Assembly: GCA_018340805.1 (NCBI GenBank)
Contig: JACMZG010001914.1
Coordinates: 4,837,369 to 4,901,368 of the forward strand
Length of the DNA stretch: 64,000 bases
Origin: Microvelia longipes
Lineage: Eukaryota > Arthropoda > Insecta > Hemiptera > Veliidae
Direction of reading: 5' to 3'
The notes beneath the pieces were generated by a model. The model was not told the origin of the DNA. It saw nothing but the letters and a program-made list of their open reading frames with translations, and did no database searches. How positions within the stretch are numbered: position 1 is the stretch's first letter; each line of letters starts with the position of its first letter. Below are positions 1-11,316 of the stretch, one piece after another. A program made the position numbers and the translations under genes.

Positions 1-1353
1 ATAATTAGAATATTTACTTATTATAATAAGTAAATTAATATTTAATTAGTTAATTATTATTTTTTTAATTAGCAATGATTTTTTTAGCACCTTCATCGTT
101 GGCTTAGGGCCCAATATGGTCTGCTGTCCTCACTCTCCTGACCAGTCCGCCCCTGAGCCTGACTCACAGATTTGATCCGTCAAATCAATTTGTCGGGGAT
201 TGATTCGTATAATAAATCCGTATATCAGATCTATAAGATAAACCGTACATGTAAACGCTCCTTTCAACCTTTGTCTATGAACTTGAATTCGATTTAAAAA
301 TGTGGGAAAATCGACGAGTGCGCTACGAAAACATGTAATTTTGACATATTACATCCCTTTGTGACAATGTTGTTACAAATACCCAGCGTCCAAAGTACCG
401 AAATTGTACACTGTTACCAAAATATACAATGTAACAAGAGTATTGTACAAGTGAAAACGAGTTGCGGTTTCGACTTGTGACATAATAAATTTAAAATAGG
501 GTCAGAAAATGTTTTGAACACTACAGAGTGTTTATGGGTCGTGTGGCTTTACTGAAACACCGAATTCTATGCCATAGATAAGACCTCCCCATAGACTAAC
601 AATGAATCAAAAGCATCGCACAATAGTTCCGACACAATGAACACACAAGCAGTCTTTCCTATGTCGAGTAATTGTCGCACAAAAAAAACTGTTTGGCAAA
701 TCAGTTTCCCACGTCTGAATGGTACCTGTTTGGTTTGACTTTACGAACCTGTACCGGACCGAGGGCGGAATCTTTGTGTTAAAGGTATTGTTGAGGTACT
801 TTTAGGTACCTCAAGACTGGGTGGCGGCATCTTGCACCTCCTTCAGGCGGCTTCGTTTCATCTTTAAGCGGTTTTTAAGTTTAAAGGATGTATTGGATAA
901 CTTACATATTTAAGATAAAATATAAATATAATATATTCTTTATCATTGAGAGCCACTTCAATAAATCAAACCTTATTTGCTAATTTTTCTCTTGGAAATT
1001 AGATGAAATATATTTTTAATTTTAAGCAGTCTCTAATTAATTGTATTATTCTTGTATCATGATTATGTATTGCTTTGGTTTTAATAAAATTATTTACGTT
1101 AAGTTTTATATACTTTAAACAACGGTTATGCTAAAAATACTGACGTAATGAGAAATTTCGTTCTCTGTGTCGATCCAATGTGTCTATTTGTACTGCACAT
1201 AGTTTAACTAAAGTTTAACTAATTAAAAGTGTTTTCATTAGTATTAGTATTAAATGTGAAGATATTAAGTTTTTCGCGAATTTCATTACCTCCTTGTTAG
1301 ACCTTCTAAGGCGTACAATATGATAAAGGCTAAGTTACCTCCCCAATATGTCA
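1..1353. other. Intergenic, no gene seen
   Basis: AT-rich sequence with a few GC-richer patches around 90-180 and 720-860. No ORF with recognisable coding character, no RNA gene and no clear repeat boundary was found here. Confidence 0.5.
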
Positions 1354-1760
1354 AGTTCCAAGCTTATGAAGACATCACTTCGGTCTCACTACGCTCGTCC
1401 TCACCAAAGCCTCTCACTTCGTCTCACTACGCTCGTCTCAGAATGTGATGTTGATCCAAAGCCTATGATGACATCACTTCGGTCTCACTACGTCAGAATG
1501 TTGATGTTGATCCAAAGCCTATGATGACATCACTTCGGTCTCACTACGCTCGTCCTCAAAATGTGATGTGATCCACCTATGATGACATCACTTCGGTCTC
1601 ACTACGCACTATGATGACATCACTTCGGTCTCACTACGCTCGTCCTCAGAATGTGATGTTGATCCAAAGCCTATGATGACATCACTTCGGTCTCACTACG
1701 CTCGTCCTCAGAATGTGATGTTGATCCAAAGCTTACGATAGCATCACTTCGGTCTCACTA
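1354..1760. repeat. 62-bp tandem array built from the family A 3' module
   Basis: About six imperfect copies of a roughly 62-bp unit. Each holds GATCCAAAGC, a copy of CATCACTTCGGTCTCACTAC, then GCTCGTCCTCAGAATGTGAT. The words resemble the minus-strand end module of the interspersed family A repeat (motif CTCGTCCTCAGAATGT), so the array looks like a local tandem expansion of a piece of that element. Several copies have internal deletions. Confidence 0.8.
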
Positions 1761-2643
1761 TGTTATAAATTATGTTGTAAATGGCAATCAATTATTTTAT
1801 CGATGTATTGGAATATTTCATAAACTAAGATTTGGATACGGCATACATAGGATTTTCCGGTTATCCGGATCCATATATCACCATTTGCCTTTTTCCTGAA
1901 TTAACTTGGTTTATCTTGTATATTTACTGAACGTCTCTTTGGATCAAAAGCTAAGCTTTATTTCAATCATCCTGATTTGCAATTAATCGTTTTTTGTAAG
2001 CGATGCAACTTTTTAATAAAAATGTGTCTAATAAAACTAATATCGAAAGCCGCTTATTACTCATCAAAATGTTATTTGATTTTTTTTAATTAAAACAAAC
2101 ACAACATATTAGATAATAACTGTAATTATTAAACAAGTTAAATTGATTATTAATTAAATGAATTAAAGAATTAATAACATAGTATAGTGATAATAGAAGT
2201 ACGTGTAATTACACACTGTAAGCGCTCTGACGCCGCGTCGCTTCGTCGGTCTTACGCACCGTCGCTCTATCGTCTCCCGCAAGATAAATTGAATTCCTTT
2301 ATTAATTGCTAGGTCAGGAACAAGTTTAATTTGGATTAAGCATTGGTTCAGTGGACAGTTATTAATCAAATTTGATGTTAACTTTTATCTTCTTTAAGTT
2401 ATCTAACCCGGTTATTCTTTGCCGGCAATTTACGATTTGATTCTCGAGGCTGACAACAATCCAACATTTATATCTCATGTGTATCTTCCCGTTAATTATT
2501 TATATTAACTCACCTGAAGGTATTGATGTATAAAATTAATATTTGTTATTACCGCACCAAAATTAATTTAAAACAAAAATTTCCTGATAAAGTTTGCTAA
2601 AAGTTTACATAAATCTTGTCATACCCTTTACATATACAGATAC
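1761..2643. other. Intergenic, no gene seen
   Basis: AT-rich DNA. A small GC-rich patch at 2220-2280 is part of an open frame on the minus strand with no recognisable domain, which I do not call. Confidence 0.5.
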
Positions 2644-2938
2644 CAAGGATGTTGAATAAAGGAGATGACGCATTACGGAACATTTCTGACCCCATGGAAA
2701 GTTTATGAGATAGAAAAAATAGGAGCAAACTTACCTCCCCTAGGTTATAAGTTTGCTCTAAATTTTAAGACCTGCGCTGTTATAAGGATCATAAGCATGC
2801 GCAGTTCGACCCAAGCATGTGCAGTTGGTTTTTGACGTGTGTTTCGTGTTGCATTCATCTCTATGTTTTGATTTTCGATGGGTCACTTTGTTGAATGGCA
2901 ATTCGACTTAGTGCTCATCCCTTCATTCAACATCCTTG
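2644..2938. mobile_element. Non-autonomous terminal-inverted-repeat element, about 295 bp
   Basis: The left end CAAGGATGTTGAATAAAG is the near-perfect reverse complement of the right end (CTTCATTCAACATCCTTG), giving inverted repeats of about 24 bp. The interior has no ORF. It contains a hairpin around 2723-2758 (GAGCAAACTT paired with AAGTTTGCTC) and CATGCGC-type words near 2796-2820. No flanking target duplication is clear, so the superfamily is undetermined. Confidence 0.65.
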
Positions 2939-3184
2939 ACAGAACCAAACTCTCAACTTGTTAGACTTTGTAAAGTTACAACTTACGCACATGTTAATAA
3001 ATAGAGGCCTTCTGCCTTTTTGCCTCTCTGTGGCTGTTGTCCTGTATCAGATCGTCATATTAGCAGTTTTGTAAGAACCATACTGCTATAACTGTAAGCT
3101 GTTCACATAAAGTTATGACATCAAACAATAGAATCGTAACCAGTGCTAATAATAAAATTTTACTTCGTTTATGAACACAGTTTA

Positions 3185-3650
3185 CTTTAGATAGTAGTAT
3201 ATTTGAAGAAGGATAGTATACCAGGAATAGAAAATATGAAGAAGGATAATATACCAGGGATAGTATGTATAAAGAAGGATAGTATACCAGGGATAGTATA
3301 TATGAAGAAGGATAGTGTATATAAAGAAGGATAGTATACCAGGGATAGTATGTATAAAGAAGGATAGTATACCAGGGATAGTATATATGGAGAATGATAG
3401 TATACCAGGGATAGTATATATGAAGAAGGATAGTATATATGAAGAACGATAGTGTATATATATAGTATACAGGGATAGTATATAAAAGGATAGTATACCA
3501 GGGATAGTATATATGGAGAAGGATAGGTATACCAGGGATAGTATATATGAAGAAGGATAGTATACCAGGAATAGTATATATGAAGAAGGATAGTATAACA
3601 GGGAAAATATATATAAAGAAGGATAGTATACCAGGGGTAGTACATATGAA
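3185..3650. repeat. Minisatellite, about 33 bp unit
   Basis: Repeats of GAAGGATAGTATACCAGGG followed by ATAGTATATATGA, roughly 14 full and partial copies with length variation. It directly abuts a family A fragment beginning near 3654. The long minus-strand open frames across it are by-products of the repeat, with Tyr/Pro/Ile/Leu-rich periodic translations. Confidence 0.9.
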
Positions 3651-3653
3651 TTT

Positions 3654-3925
3654 TCGATATTTTTGCTGAGTCATTATTGCGGGTTAATGGCGTCATATAA
3701 AAAATATTTTCCGAATAGCACAACTACAGCAGTAGTCTGAGTTTTGTACAAACTTCCAACTTTTTAGCATAAATACACTAGTAGACATACAACTTTACGA
3801 AAACCACTCAGGAGGCCTTGAAACACCTGAAACGGATAATTCCAGTTTTATCTCTGTTTTGGATTTTTTCCCAAACACAATACTTTTCCTATATACCTTC
3901 GGTATAAATGAGGAAAAGGAAGAAT
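3654..3925 (-). mobile_element. Family A interspersed repeat, fragment
   Basis: Shares with the other copies in this window the words TGAGTCATTATTGCGGGTTA, ATAGCACAACTACAGC, GCATAAATACACTAG and the terminal ACTTTTCCTATATACC followed by GGTATAAATGAGGAAAAG. It is the 5' part of the element in reverse orientation. The family has no recognisable coding region. Confidence 0.8.
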
Positions 3926-3997
3926 TATGAATAGAAAATTAAATAAAATATTACACACATAAACAAAAATTTTTATACATTATAAAAATGAACATGC

Positions 3998-4043
3998 ATA
4001 TATATATATATATATATATAATATATAATATATAAATATATAT

Positions 4044-4093
<50 letters not shown>
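3998..4093. repeat. (AT)n microsatellite
   Basis: Nearly pure alternating AT with a few AA/TT interruptions. It flanks the fold-back element at 4134-4300 on the left. Confidence 0.95.
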
Positions 4094-4094
<1 letters not shown>

Positions 4095-4133
4095 GAGTAA
4101 ATGAAATATTGAAAGATACTTAAGTATCAAAAA

Positions 4134-4300
4134 ATCCTGAGAAATAATAATGATAACTTACAGATGGTGAAAAAAGGGAGTGCGAGGGTTTGGCGCGACG
4201 TTTCGACAAATCGTCTTTATCAAGCTAGAATAAGTCGCGCCAAACCCTCGCACTCCCTTTTTTTCACCATCTGTAAGTTATCATTATTATTTCTCAGGAT
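4134..4300. mobile_element. Fold-back element between two AT tracts, hammerhead-like core
   Basis: A near-perfect inverted repeat: arms of about 66 bp (4134-4199 and 4234-4300) differ only by one base in an A/T run, with a 34-bp centre. On the minus strand the centre reads CTTGATAAA, hairpin GAC/GTC, GAAACGTC (4193-4224). This is a diverged version of the CTGATGA-hairpin-GAAA core seen in other fold-backs here. The right arm runs straight into an (AT)n tract. Confidence 0.75.
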
Positions 4301-4329
4301 ATATATATATATAATATATATAATATATA

Positions 4330-4367
<38 letters not shown>

Positions 4368-4375
4368 TACATATA
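4299..4375. repeat. (AT)n microsatellite
   Basis: Alternating AT with short TAAT interruptions, beginning exactly where the fold-back arm ends. Confidence 0.95.
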
Positions 4376-5497
4376 ACTCCTTTTCAAATAACTACCTTCT
4401 TTCTCTCCCCCCTCAACGATCCCAATCTCATAAGCTCATTTTTCCATAATAGTGATAGAAGAGCACCGCTCGTCTCTGATAAATAATTCATATTATATTC
4501 TTCGGAATTTTAAATAAAAGTCAGAATGAGTTTTCAGGCTCTGTCGGCGCCCTGATGAGTTAGAGGTAACGAAACAGAGTGGGGACATGACATTATGTCA
4601 AGCCATCAATGATGACGAATGTCCAATGATGGAGCAGTTCCCATTTTGCTTGTTACATTTCCGAAATGTTACCGCACAATTATATTGTGATTATTACTTG
4701 TGTGTGTCTCCATAATCTAATGAAATTTATTCTCCTCTGTACTCTAAACTAATTCTCATCAAATATATTCTGTTTTGTATAGAGTTTTACTAAAATTGGG
4801 TATTAAACGTGTCTGGTTAAAACACCTCCTCCAAATATTGGAGATAGGTAAGGTATGTCATAGAAACAGACTGATCTTGATGGATTGATGTTTACCAACT
4901 GAAAGTTAGGAAGACTGGAGTGGAGTTGTTACTGGTTTTGTCCGATGACTGATTGGGAGGCAGTGTCAGACTGTCTGGCTTGACTGTATTGTTCCATTGT
5001 GTCCACAAACAAACAATATTCAGCTTTTATAGCAAATCACATCGAAGTGTTTTCTCTTGAGAATCAACAAGTGTTCATCACTTAGCTATCGATTCATATG
5101 GTCGATTGTTAAAAATAAATTCTCTAGGGGATATTAACATATTTTGCTTCTTAACAATCGACTCTTGTTGTCGAGTGTTAAAGTCGATTCTCTTGAGAAT
5201 ATTAACAAATGTTTGTTACTTCAAACAAGCAAGATTTATTATTGATTGTTATTGATTCTTTGAAAGAATAAGTATAATCAATGAAAATGGAAGATGACTA
5301 ATATTTTTAGTTTGAAATCTCTTGTGGTTCAAACTTATCTCGCGTCCTAAGTTACAAGTATCGATTGTTGGAATTGTAAATTTGAAGAGGGTATCAAGTC
5401 TCAAGAAGTGTTGACTGTGACTCATCAAAATAAAAATATCATTTACAAATAACCTCTTATGGTATGGAATAAAGCACAAGTAGAAAACAAAGAAAAG
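4376..5497. other. Intergenic, no gene seen
   Basis: AT-rich sequence. Repeated short words (TTCTCTTGAGAAT, AACAATCGACT) occur between 5045 and 5200, suggesting an old local duplication, but there is no element boundary and no credible ORF. Confidence 0.4.
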
Positions 5498-5752
5498 AGT
5501 TTCTCTACAAAATAATAGTTAACTAGCAAAGCGCTTTTGGTCATCATCAGTGTAATAAAAATAAATTTAAAATTTAAAAATAAATAAAACTGTTTATCGC
5601 TATTTGGTCACTGCTCGGTGAGTCTTAATCGACTCACCAAAATATAATTATTTCGAAAAAATTATAGTTTAATAGCTTTATTTGTACGGCACTAATGATA
5701 TTAGGTCGACAGCGCTTTGCCAATAAACTATTATTTTGTAGAGAGGCTTTTT
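5498..5752. mobile_element. Short-armed fold-back element
   Basis: The left end TCTCTACAAAATAATAGTT and the right end AACTATTATTTTGTAGAGA are reverse complements. The inner parts carry AAGCGCTTT and CATCATCAGTG on the left and AGCGCTTTGCCAATA on the right, the same words as the fold-back at 12574-12970, so the two are relatives. No ORF inside. Confidence 0.7.
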
Positions 5753-6067
5753 TTCGTTTATTAGCCTCTCAGGGGTCATTTGTTAATAAAAATGTGCCAA
5801 AATATTTTATGTAGCATAATGCGATTGCATTGTATTTTATCTTAGTGCATTTAATATGGGGTAATCTAGCACGTCAATTGGTCAGGTATGAATCAAGAGA
5901 TGTAGTTTATGAACTAAAAACCAAAAGAAGAAAGTTTATATACAGCAAGATACTCTTCACTTATACCCAAGTCTATTGACTTGGAATGGATAGGATTTCA
6001 TCAGGATTGGAAAGTTAAAATAGTGATAAAACCAGATGGCAGCACTGGTAAATTTGCCTGCGATATC

Positions 6068-6638
6068 TAGTAGTAGTAGTAGTAATATGGGGGGAGTGGT
6101 AGTAACTACAAGGCAAGTAGGCCACGTTGTTGGGTCCTATTTGCCAGCTCCCTAAGATAATGTTCTACTCCTTTTAATTTCAAGTATAGGTATATTTCAT
6201 CTAATCTAGACAGAAGAGCCGTGGATTTCTATGGTTCCTTTCATGCTATTTCCAAGCAATCATACATATTTTCACTGACTCTTATAGTCTAGTGAAAACT
6301 AGGAACAACACGTGCCCTCGCTGTTAAACTAAACTTCTATACACTTTAAACTACAAGACAGACACACTATAGTATTATAATGAATCTACTATGAGGGTCC
6401 TAAATTTTTCCTATACCCAGTTTCATTTAGGGTAATGGATCTTTAACGAGTACCTGACAACGCACAGGCTCGAAGGACGTCCCTTCTGAAGGACGTGGTA
6501 CGCAGAATTTTTATCCCTTTCAAAAAAATCCTAGAGGTCCGTGCTAGGATTGAACCCATGACTAAATAAACTCGGAAGTTTCAAGTCCATTTATTCTGTG
6601 TATTGGCCGCGTACCTTAACCACTACACCACGGGTGAC
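6068..6638 (-). mobile_element. tRNA-derived SINE (SINE-1), near full length
   Basis: Read on the minus strand, the head has an RNA polymerase III A-box-like TGTAGTGGTTAAGGTA (about 6613-6629) and a B-box-like GGTTCAATCC (6547-6556). A conserved body of about 500 bp follows, ending in a (CTA)n tail at about 6068-6085. Copies are at 54446-55330 (interrupted), 55593-55672 (head) and 49200-49378 (tail). The spacing and boxes support a tRNA origin; the parent tRNA is not clear. Confidence 0.8.
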
Positions 6639-6639
6639 T

Positions 6640-7539
6640 CTTGCGATATCTAACTCAGCCCGTTTACACAAAACGTTTCAGTGATTTTACTTTTCAGTGA
6701 ATTTCCAAAAGGGAAATTGTTTATTAAAACCTTTTATTAAGAGGTATTAATATTGAATAATGTATTAATTTCTTTTTTTTTCTTATCTTTATTGGTAATT
6801 ACAACTACATTTACACTGTTATAAGTAATTAAGATAATTGGATATAATTTTGACTTGAAACTTGGCATGAAACAAGGTGTCTGCCCAGTGGCAGATCTTG
6901 CTGACATGAACTATACAGAGCATGATTAAATTATTCATTTTATTCTATCCGCGTAGCCGAGCAGCCTGCCTCCGTACGAGCACCAGTCTTGATCTATACT
7001 TGTGTATTTCGATTAATTTCTTACATAGAATAAAATGAATTCGCTAAAATAAAACAAATAAAGCGCTGCCACCCACTCCATCCGTCGAAGAGCTACGCCC
7101 CCTGAGCAAGTTAAAAAATACATTTGTTAAAAATCCGTTCAAAACGATTGAATATATATATATATAATATATATAATATATATATATATATATGATGTGC
7201 ATTTGACTCAATTTATCGGAATCCTAGGATAACGAGGGTGGTCAATTTTAGTCATATTGTGATATAACTTGCGGGGGCGTTAACGCACATAAACTTTGAT
7301 ATAATTCCTTTTGCGTTTCGCGAATTCGCTTTGCACAATGTAAAGTCATAACAAAGTGCCATTATACGACTTTTTCAAGACTGACACTTTTACGACCAAA
7401 TCAAATATGGCGGGTTTTATTGAAGTTGTCACAGAGTTGAGTTTTACGAGTTTTAAATGTATGTGGAGACGAAACCAGCATGGCGGATTGCTTTCTTAAC
7501 ATAAATTTAACACATTAGACATATAGTCGGGTTCGGGGT
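6640..7539. other. Intergenic, no gene seen
   Basis: AT-rich DNA with an (AT)n tract at 7152-7193. No ORF of note. Confidence 0.4.
7152..7193. repeat. (AT)n microsatellite
   Basis: About 42 bp of alternating AT with two TAAT interruptions. Confidence 0.95.
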
Positions 7540-7785
7540 ACCTCATAATTCTACCTCACAATATTTGATTTTTCGCTTTGCACGTCCTGAGAATGTAAAA
7601 ATCACCAAATTGATACTAAAATGTGTCTATGAACTCGCTTCGCTTATCCTCAGACGGTAAAACATTTGCTTTATTCTCTGAGGTTACTCATCCAAGCACT
7701 GACCTCGCAGGAAGCTATTTAACTTTTACGATCCAACAAAAGCTGTAGATATACTTGCCGTATTAAAACAAAACGTAGTTTACGA
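7540..7785 (-). mobile_element. Family A interspersed repeat, 3' fragment
   Basis: Contains the family A 3' words in reverse: GGGTTCGGGGTACCTC, CTCGCTTCGCTTATCCTCAG, then GATCCAACAAAAGCTGTAGA. Together with 7845-8372 it makes two family A copies in the same orientation just upstream of the first gsb exon. Confidence 0.75.
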
Positions 7786-7844
7786 TTTTAGAAATTAGAA
7801 TATTTTTTCAATTTTTAAACAATATTTAAAAAAAATCGGTTACT

Positions 7845-8372
7845 GGGTACTACGGAACTTTTCATCATCACATCGGATTCGCTACGATCATCCAATCAAC
7901 TTCGGACTCGATTCACTCGACCTCAGAATGTAGAAGTCGTTAAATTTATACTGCATCACGTTATTGGACTCGCTTTATTAGTCTTTAGATAGTATATTTA
8001 TCCGATTTTTAATGTTTACCCATCCAGAGACTGACCACACTCGATGCGGCGTAGTTTTTATGATCCAACAAAATCTAATACGTAAAGGTTTTTACTTGTA
8101 TCTAATTTCAACTCAATTGCATTATTTTCCGATTTTTTACAATTTTTTAATAAAACGTACATAAGTTATCTGAAAAAAATTGAACTAATGCTGATAATAA
8201 GAAGAAACTTGTCACATATATTGTTCTTATTCATGGCTACATGCGAGTTAAATCTCAAATTGATCGCAACATATTTCCGCCTTTATGACTTTTCAAAAGT
8301 TTCGCTTATTCATTATTGCGGGTTAATGAACAAAGTGAAATGTAAAGTTTCCGAGGTACCCCGTTCCTGATT
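7845..8372 (-). mobile_element. Family A interspersed repeat, internally deleted copy
   Basis: Reverse-orientation copy with GGATTCGCTACG, GATCCAACAAAATC, AACGTACATAAGT, TGAACTAATGCTGATAAT and CATTATTGCGGGTTAATGA. It ends about 240 bp before the gsb promoter candidate region. The weak open frame at 8188-8370 lies inside this repeat and is not a gene. Confidence 0.75.
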
Positions 8373-8599
8373 TTTTAAATCATAAGATATAAACAATCTA
8401 TAAAATTTAATTGACCATTTAAAGTATAAATAAGCATGTAACTCGTTCATTCATAAAGAAAAATAAAAAAAAATATTACGAAAAACACCGCTAGATGTCT
8501 CTGAGCATGATATAGGAAATAAACCGACAGTAACAACCCCTCTAAGAAAGCTGTAAAAAATTTAGTAAATAAAGCCTTTCTATTGGTCGCTTTTGAAGT

Positions 8600-8787
8600 A
8601 AGGAGTGGCTTAAGATTGGACCAATAAGGACCAAAGAAAAGTGAAGGTACGCGGGTACGTGTCCAGGTGTGACCAGTGTGGGTCCGGTACTCAGCCGTGA
8701 AGGATTCGCGTTCGTGTGTGACCACAATATTGGAATTTTTCATTTTAGATAATATTTCATTGATGTTTTTATTGTTTTAAATCGGAT
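8600..8787 (+). promoter_or_regulatory. gsb: Candidate gsb promoter and 5' UTR
   Basis: A GC-richer island immediately upstream of the gsb start codon. It has a CCAAT word in TTGGACCAATAAGG (about 8617-8630), an E-box CAGGTG (8664-8669) and paired GTGTGACC words. No convincing TATA box is visible. A pyrimidine run ending TTTTCATTTTAG near 8736-8748 could be a splice acceptor, so part of the 5' UTR may lie in an upstream exon. The transcription start is not determined. Confidence 0.4.
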
Positions 8788-8842
8788 ATGGCAGTTTCAA
8801 CGCTTAATATGGCACCGTACTTCACTGGTTATCCGTTTCAAG
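8788..8842 (+). CDS. gsb: gooseberry exon 1 (start codon and N-terminus)
   Basis: Encodes MAVSTLNMAPYFTGYPFQ plus the first base of a glycine codon. The start ATG at 8788 is chosen because the peptide matches the known gooseberry N-terminus. The exon ends CAAG before a strong donor GTATGT at 8843, and the one-base remainder joins exactly to the two-base start of exon 2 to give [12 protein letters not shown]. It is only 55 coding bases, so ORF searches miss it. A second in-frame ATG (Met8) exists but would drop conserved residues. Exon 2 lies 11.2 kb downstream. Confidence 0.92.
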
Positions 8843-9954
8843 GTATGTTTATTTATTTTTACGCTAATGTGGTATCGCGTATTTTTTAAAAAGTATTTTA
8901 AATAGTATTTTGTAATTTTCTTTTAATCAAATCATTTATTAATATACTGTTTCTTTTAAGATTTTTAAATATGCCATTATAAATTATTGGTAATTATTTG
9001 TTATTGGTATATAAAAAAATGTTAAGTCCTTCCGCAAGTTTAACATCAGAATAACATTAATAAATATAATATCTAGATGTTTTTAGATAAAACGAAAATT
9101 TATTGTTCTTAATAAAAATTCTAGTATACACTTCAGTTTATACTGTTCATATTTTATTTTATAGTATACTTTAGTATATTTTCTTCCTAATGTTATTTTA
9201 ATTTTTTTTTTTTTTAGATTAGTATGGGTCTCCATCATAAATAAATAAATGATCACTTTTTATCATATTCCATTTGATACTACAAAGTTTTGTAAAATTT
9301 TACTGTGCTAAGATTAACTTCTTTAGCTTAAAATCTATGTAACGTTGCGAAAACTTAAATATTCTATTTTATATACGAATAAATAATAGAGAACTTAAAA
9401 TTGTTTCTTTCCTTTAATTGCTTAAAATTTAAATTCTTTTATTCTTTTATTGAAGTATAATAATTTAATCGTTGTACATTTATATTTAATTAATACATAT
9501 GTAATATTTTCTAATATTATAATTAAATTATTATTGACGCAATAATTGCAAATACACGAACTAAATTTGGTTGAAAAACTTGATAATGCAAGTAAAGTAC
9601 TTTCCTAAAGGTTATAGATGGCATAAAAAATAATTAACATTGTTTGATGAAATGAAGATATAAATTTGACGCAAGGAAAATTCAGGCAAATAATAAATTT
9701 AAATGTATAAACTATAAATTGTTTAACAAATAAATTTTTAGCCCAAATCAAAATTCTAGTGTTATTAGGGATTCTTGAAACAGGAAGGAAGTAGGAAACA
9801 GGTTATCTAATGGTGTCATTTAACATTCATGGGCATTTTACATTTTTTGTAAATGATTGTTTGACAATTTCAAATTTGACACATCATGAATAAAAATTAG
9901 GAGAAGCTGGTGTGCTAGATACATTCAAGATATCAAGGATCAAGTCATGCAAAA

Positions 9955-10494
9955 ATGGCCACAAAGGAGAACAAAGTGAATAAAAAAATAAAAGAAAAGT
10001 CTGAGGAAACTCAAAGTAAAGGTAAGAAAACTGAAGGTAATCAGGAATCTAAAAGTAAAAATAAAAAAGTCGTTAAGAAAATAACTATAAAGAAAATTAC
10101 TTTTAAAGACGATTTGAAAAACCCCAATTCCAAAGAAAACCAGCCAGTTATTGTTAAAAAAGTTATCAAGAAGAAATTGCATTCTGTTCCTTCTAAAGAT
10201 AAAGAATCTACGAAAGATGCAAAATCAAAGGAAGATAAAGGAAGTATAAAATCAAAGAAAAGTAAAGATAAAATAAGTGACACTCAAAAGACAAACGTGA
10301 AAAAATCGAAAGATAAAAATGAAGTCAAATCGAACAAAACTGCGAATAATGTTAAAAAAGTAATAATAAAAACAAAGAAAGTCAAAGATATTCCAGAGAA
10401 AATAAGTAAAATAGAGGAAGATATGAATAGTAAAAGAATTAAAGATATTGAAAATACTAATAAAATGTTGAGAAGTATTTTGGCAAGAAATTAA
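9955..10494 (+). CDS. Lysine-rich hypothetical protein, nested in gsb intron 1
   Basis: Single open frame of 179 residues from ATG 9955 (context AAAAATGGCC, good for a eukaryotic start) to TAA 10492-10494. The product is very basic and low in complexity: Lys, Ser, Asp, Glu, Thr and Asn dominate, with clusters such as KKVVKKITIKKIT and KSKDKNEVKSNK. The C-terminal stretch (about 150-179) could form an amphipathic helix. There is no signal peptide, membrane segment or recognised domain. It lies on the gsb strand inside intron 1, without introns, just before a fold-back element at 10608. No obvious AATAAA follows within 100 bp. It may be a small nested gene, a retrocopy, or a chance frame helped by A-rich sequence. 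The length and mixed AAA/AAG and GAT/GAC codons argue mildly for a real gene. Confidence 0.45.
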   Translation: MATKENKVNKKIKEKSEETQSKGKKTEGNQESKSKNKKVVKKITIKKITFKDDLKNPNSKENQPVIVKKVIKKKLHSVPSKDKESTKDAKSKEDKGSIKSKKSKDKISDTQKTNVKKSKDKNEVKSNKTANNVKKVIIKTKKVKDIPEKISKIEEDMNSKRIKDIENTNKMLRSILARN

Positions 10495-10607
10495 TTACTG
10501 TTAGTAATTATTCCAGTTAGATCACACAAAAATTATATAAGAAAAATGGTTAACTTAAGTTAATATACATTACAAGAATCAAATATTAGATGATTCTATT
10601 AAATGAC

Positions 10608-11316
10608 GATTATACTCCAAGAGCTGTACCTGAAAATATGTGACTCATTTTGTACTACTTTCAACCAAATTTTTCTGAAAATTTACCTTAATTTAAGAAC
10701 AGCCTATCTAGAGTGGAGCCCTTCATATGATTGCGCATCCTCAAAATTTTATGAAATCGCACAAATTTCAGTTTTTTGTAAATAAGTGATTCCCTGTGGG
10801 TCTTGAGCAAAACATGAATAGTACATTTTTCAGAGATGATAAATTGTCCAATAAAGGGAGTGTTCAATTATCAAAATCAGTTAACTAAAACCAATGTTGT
10901 GACTTTTTCAAAAACACCAAAAAATGGTTAATTTATGCAAGGTCAGAGAATTTCCCTTAAAAAGTCCTGCTACACCTTTTGTGCTTTTTATACCATTAAA
11001 CAAATGTCATAACTTTAGTTATAGTTATCAAATTTTGACGAAAAAACACCCGTTTTATAGAAACTTTTATCAGCTTTAAAAAATGTTCACTTCATGTTTT
11101 GAACACGACCTACTGGGAACAGCTTATGGGGAGAAAAAGGGAATTTGTGCGATTTTCTAATATTTTGAGCGAGCGCATTCATATGAAGGGCTCCACTCTG
11201 GATAGGCAGACTATGCTTTTCCTTCATAATTTAAGGTATATTTACAGAAAAATTTGGTTTCGAAGTAGTACAAAATGAGTCAGATATTTTATGTCTGGCT
11301 CTTGGACTATTATGAG
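10608..11316. mobile_element. Long fold-back / MITE-like element, about 0.7 kb
   Basis: The first and last roughly 190 bp are diverged reverse complements. Shared words are CCAAGAGC / GCTCTTGG at the ends, CATTTTGTACTAC / GTAGTACAAAATG, and GAGTGGAGCCCTTCATATGA / TCATATGAAGGGCTCCACTC. Arms differ at many sites, so the insertion is old. No transposase remains. The small + strand open frame at 10603-10785 is inside the left arm and is not a gene. Confidence 0.8.

Noticed and set aside
3060..3723. Two long minus-strand open frames with Tyr/Pro/Leu-rich repeats
   Set aside because: They are translations of the 33-bp minisatellite in two frames, with no coding signature outside the repeat.
8447..8743. 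Minus-strand open frames of 98 and 61 codons over the gsb promoter region
   Set aside because: No domain, antisense to the gsb 5' region, and hydrophobic only because of T-runs.
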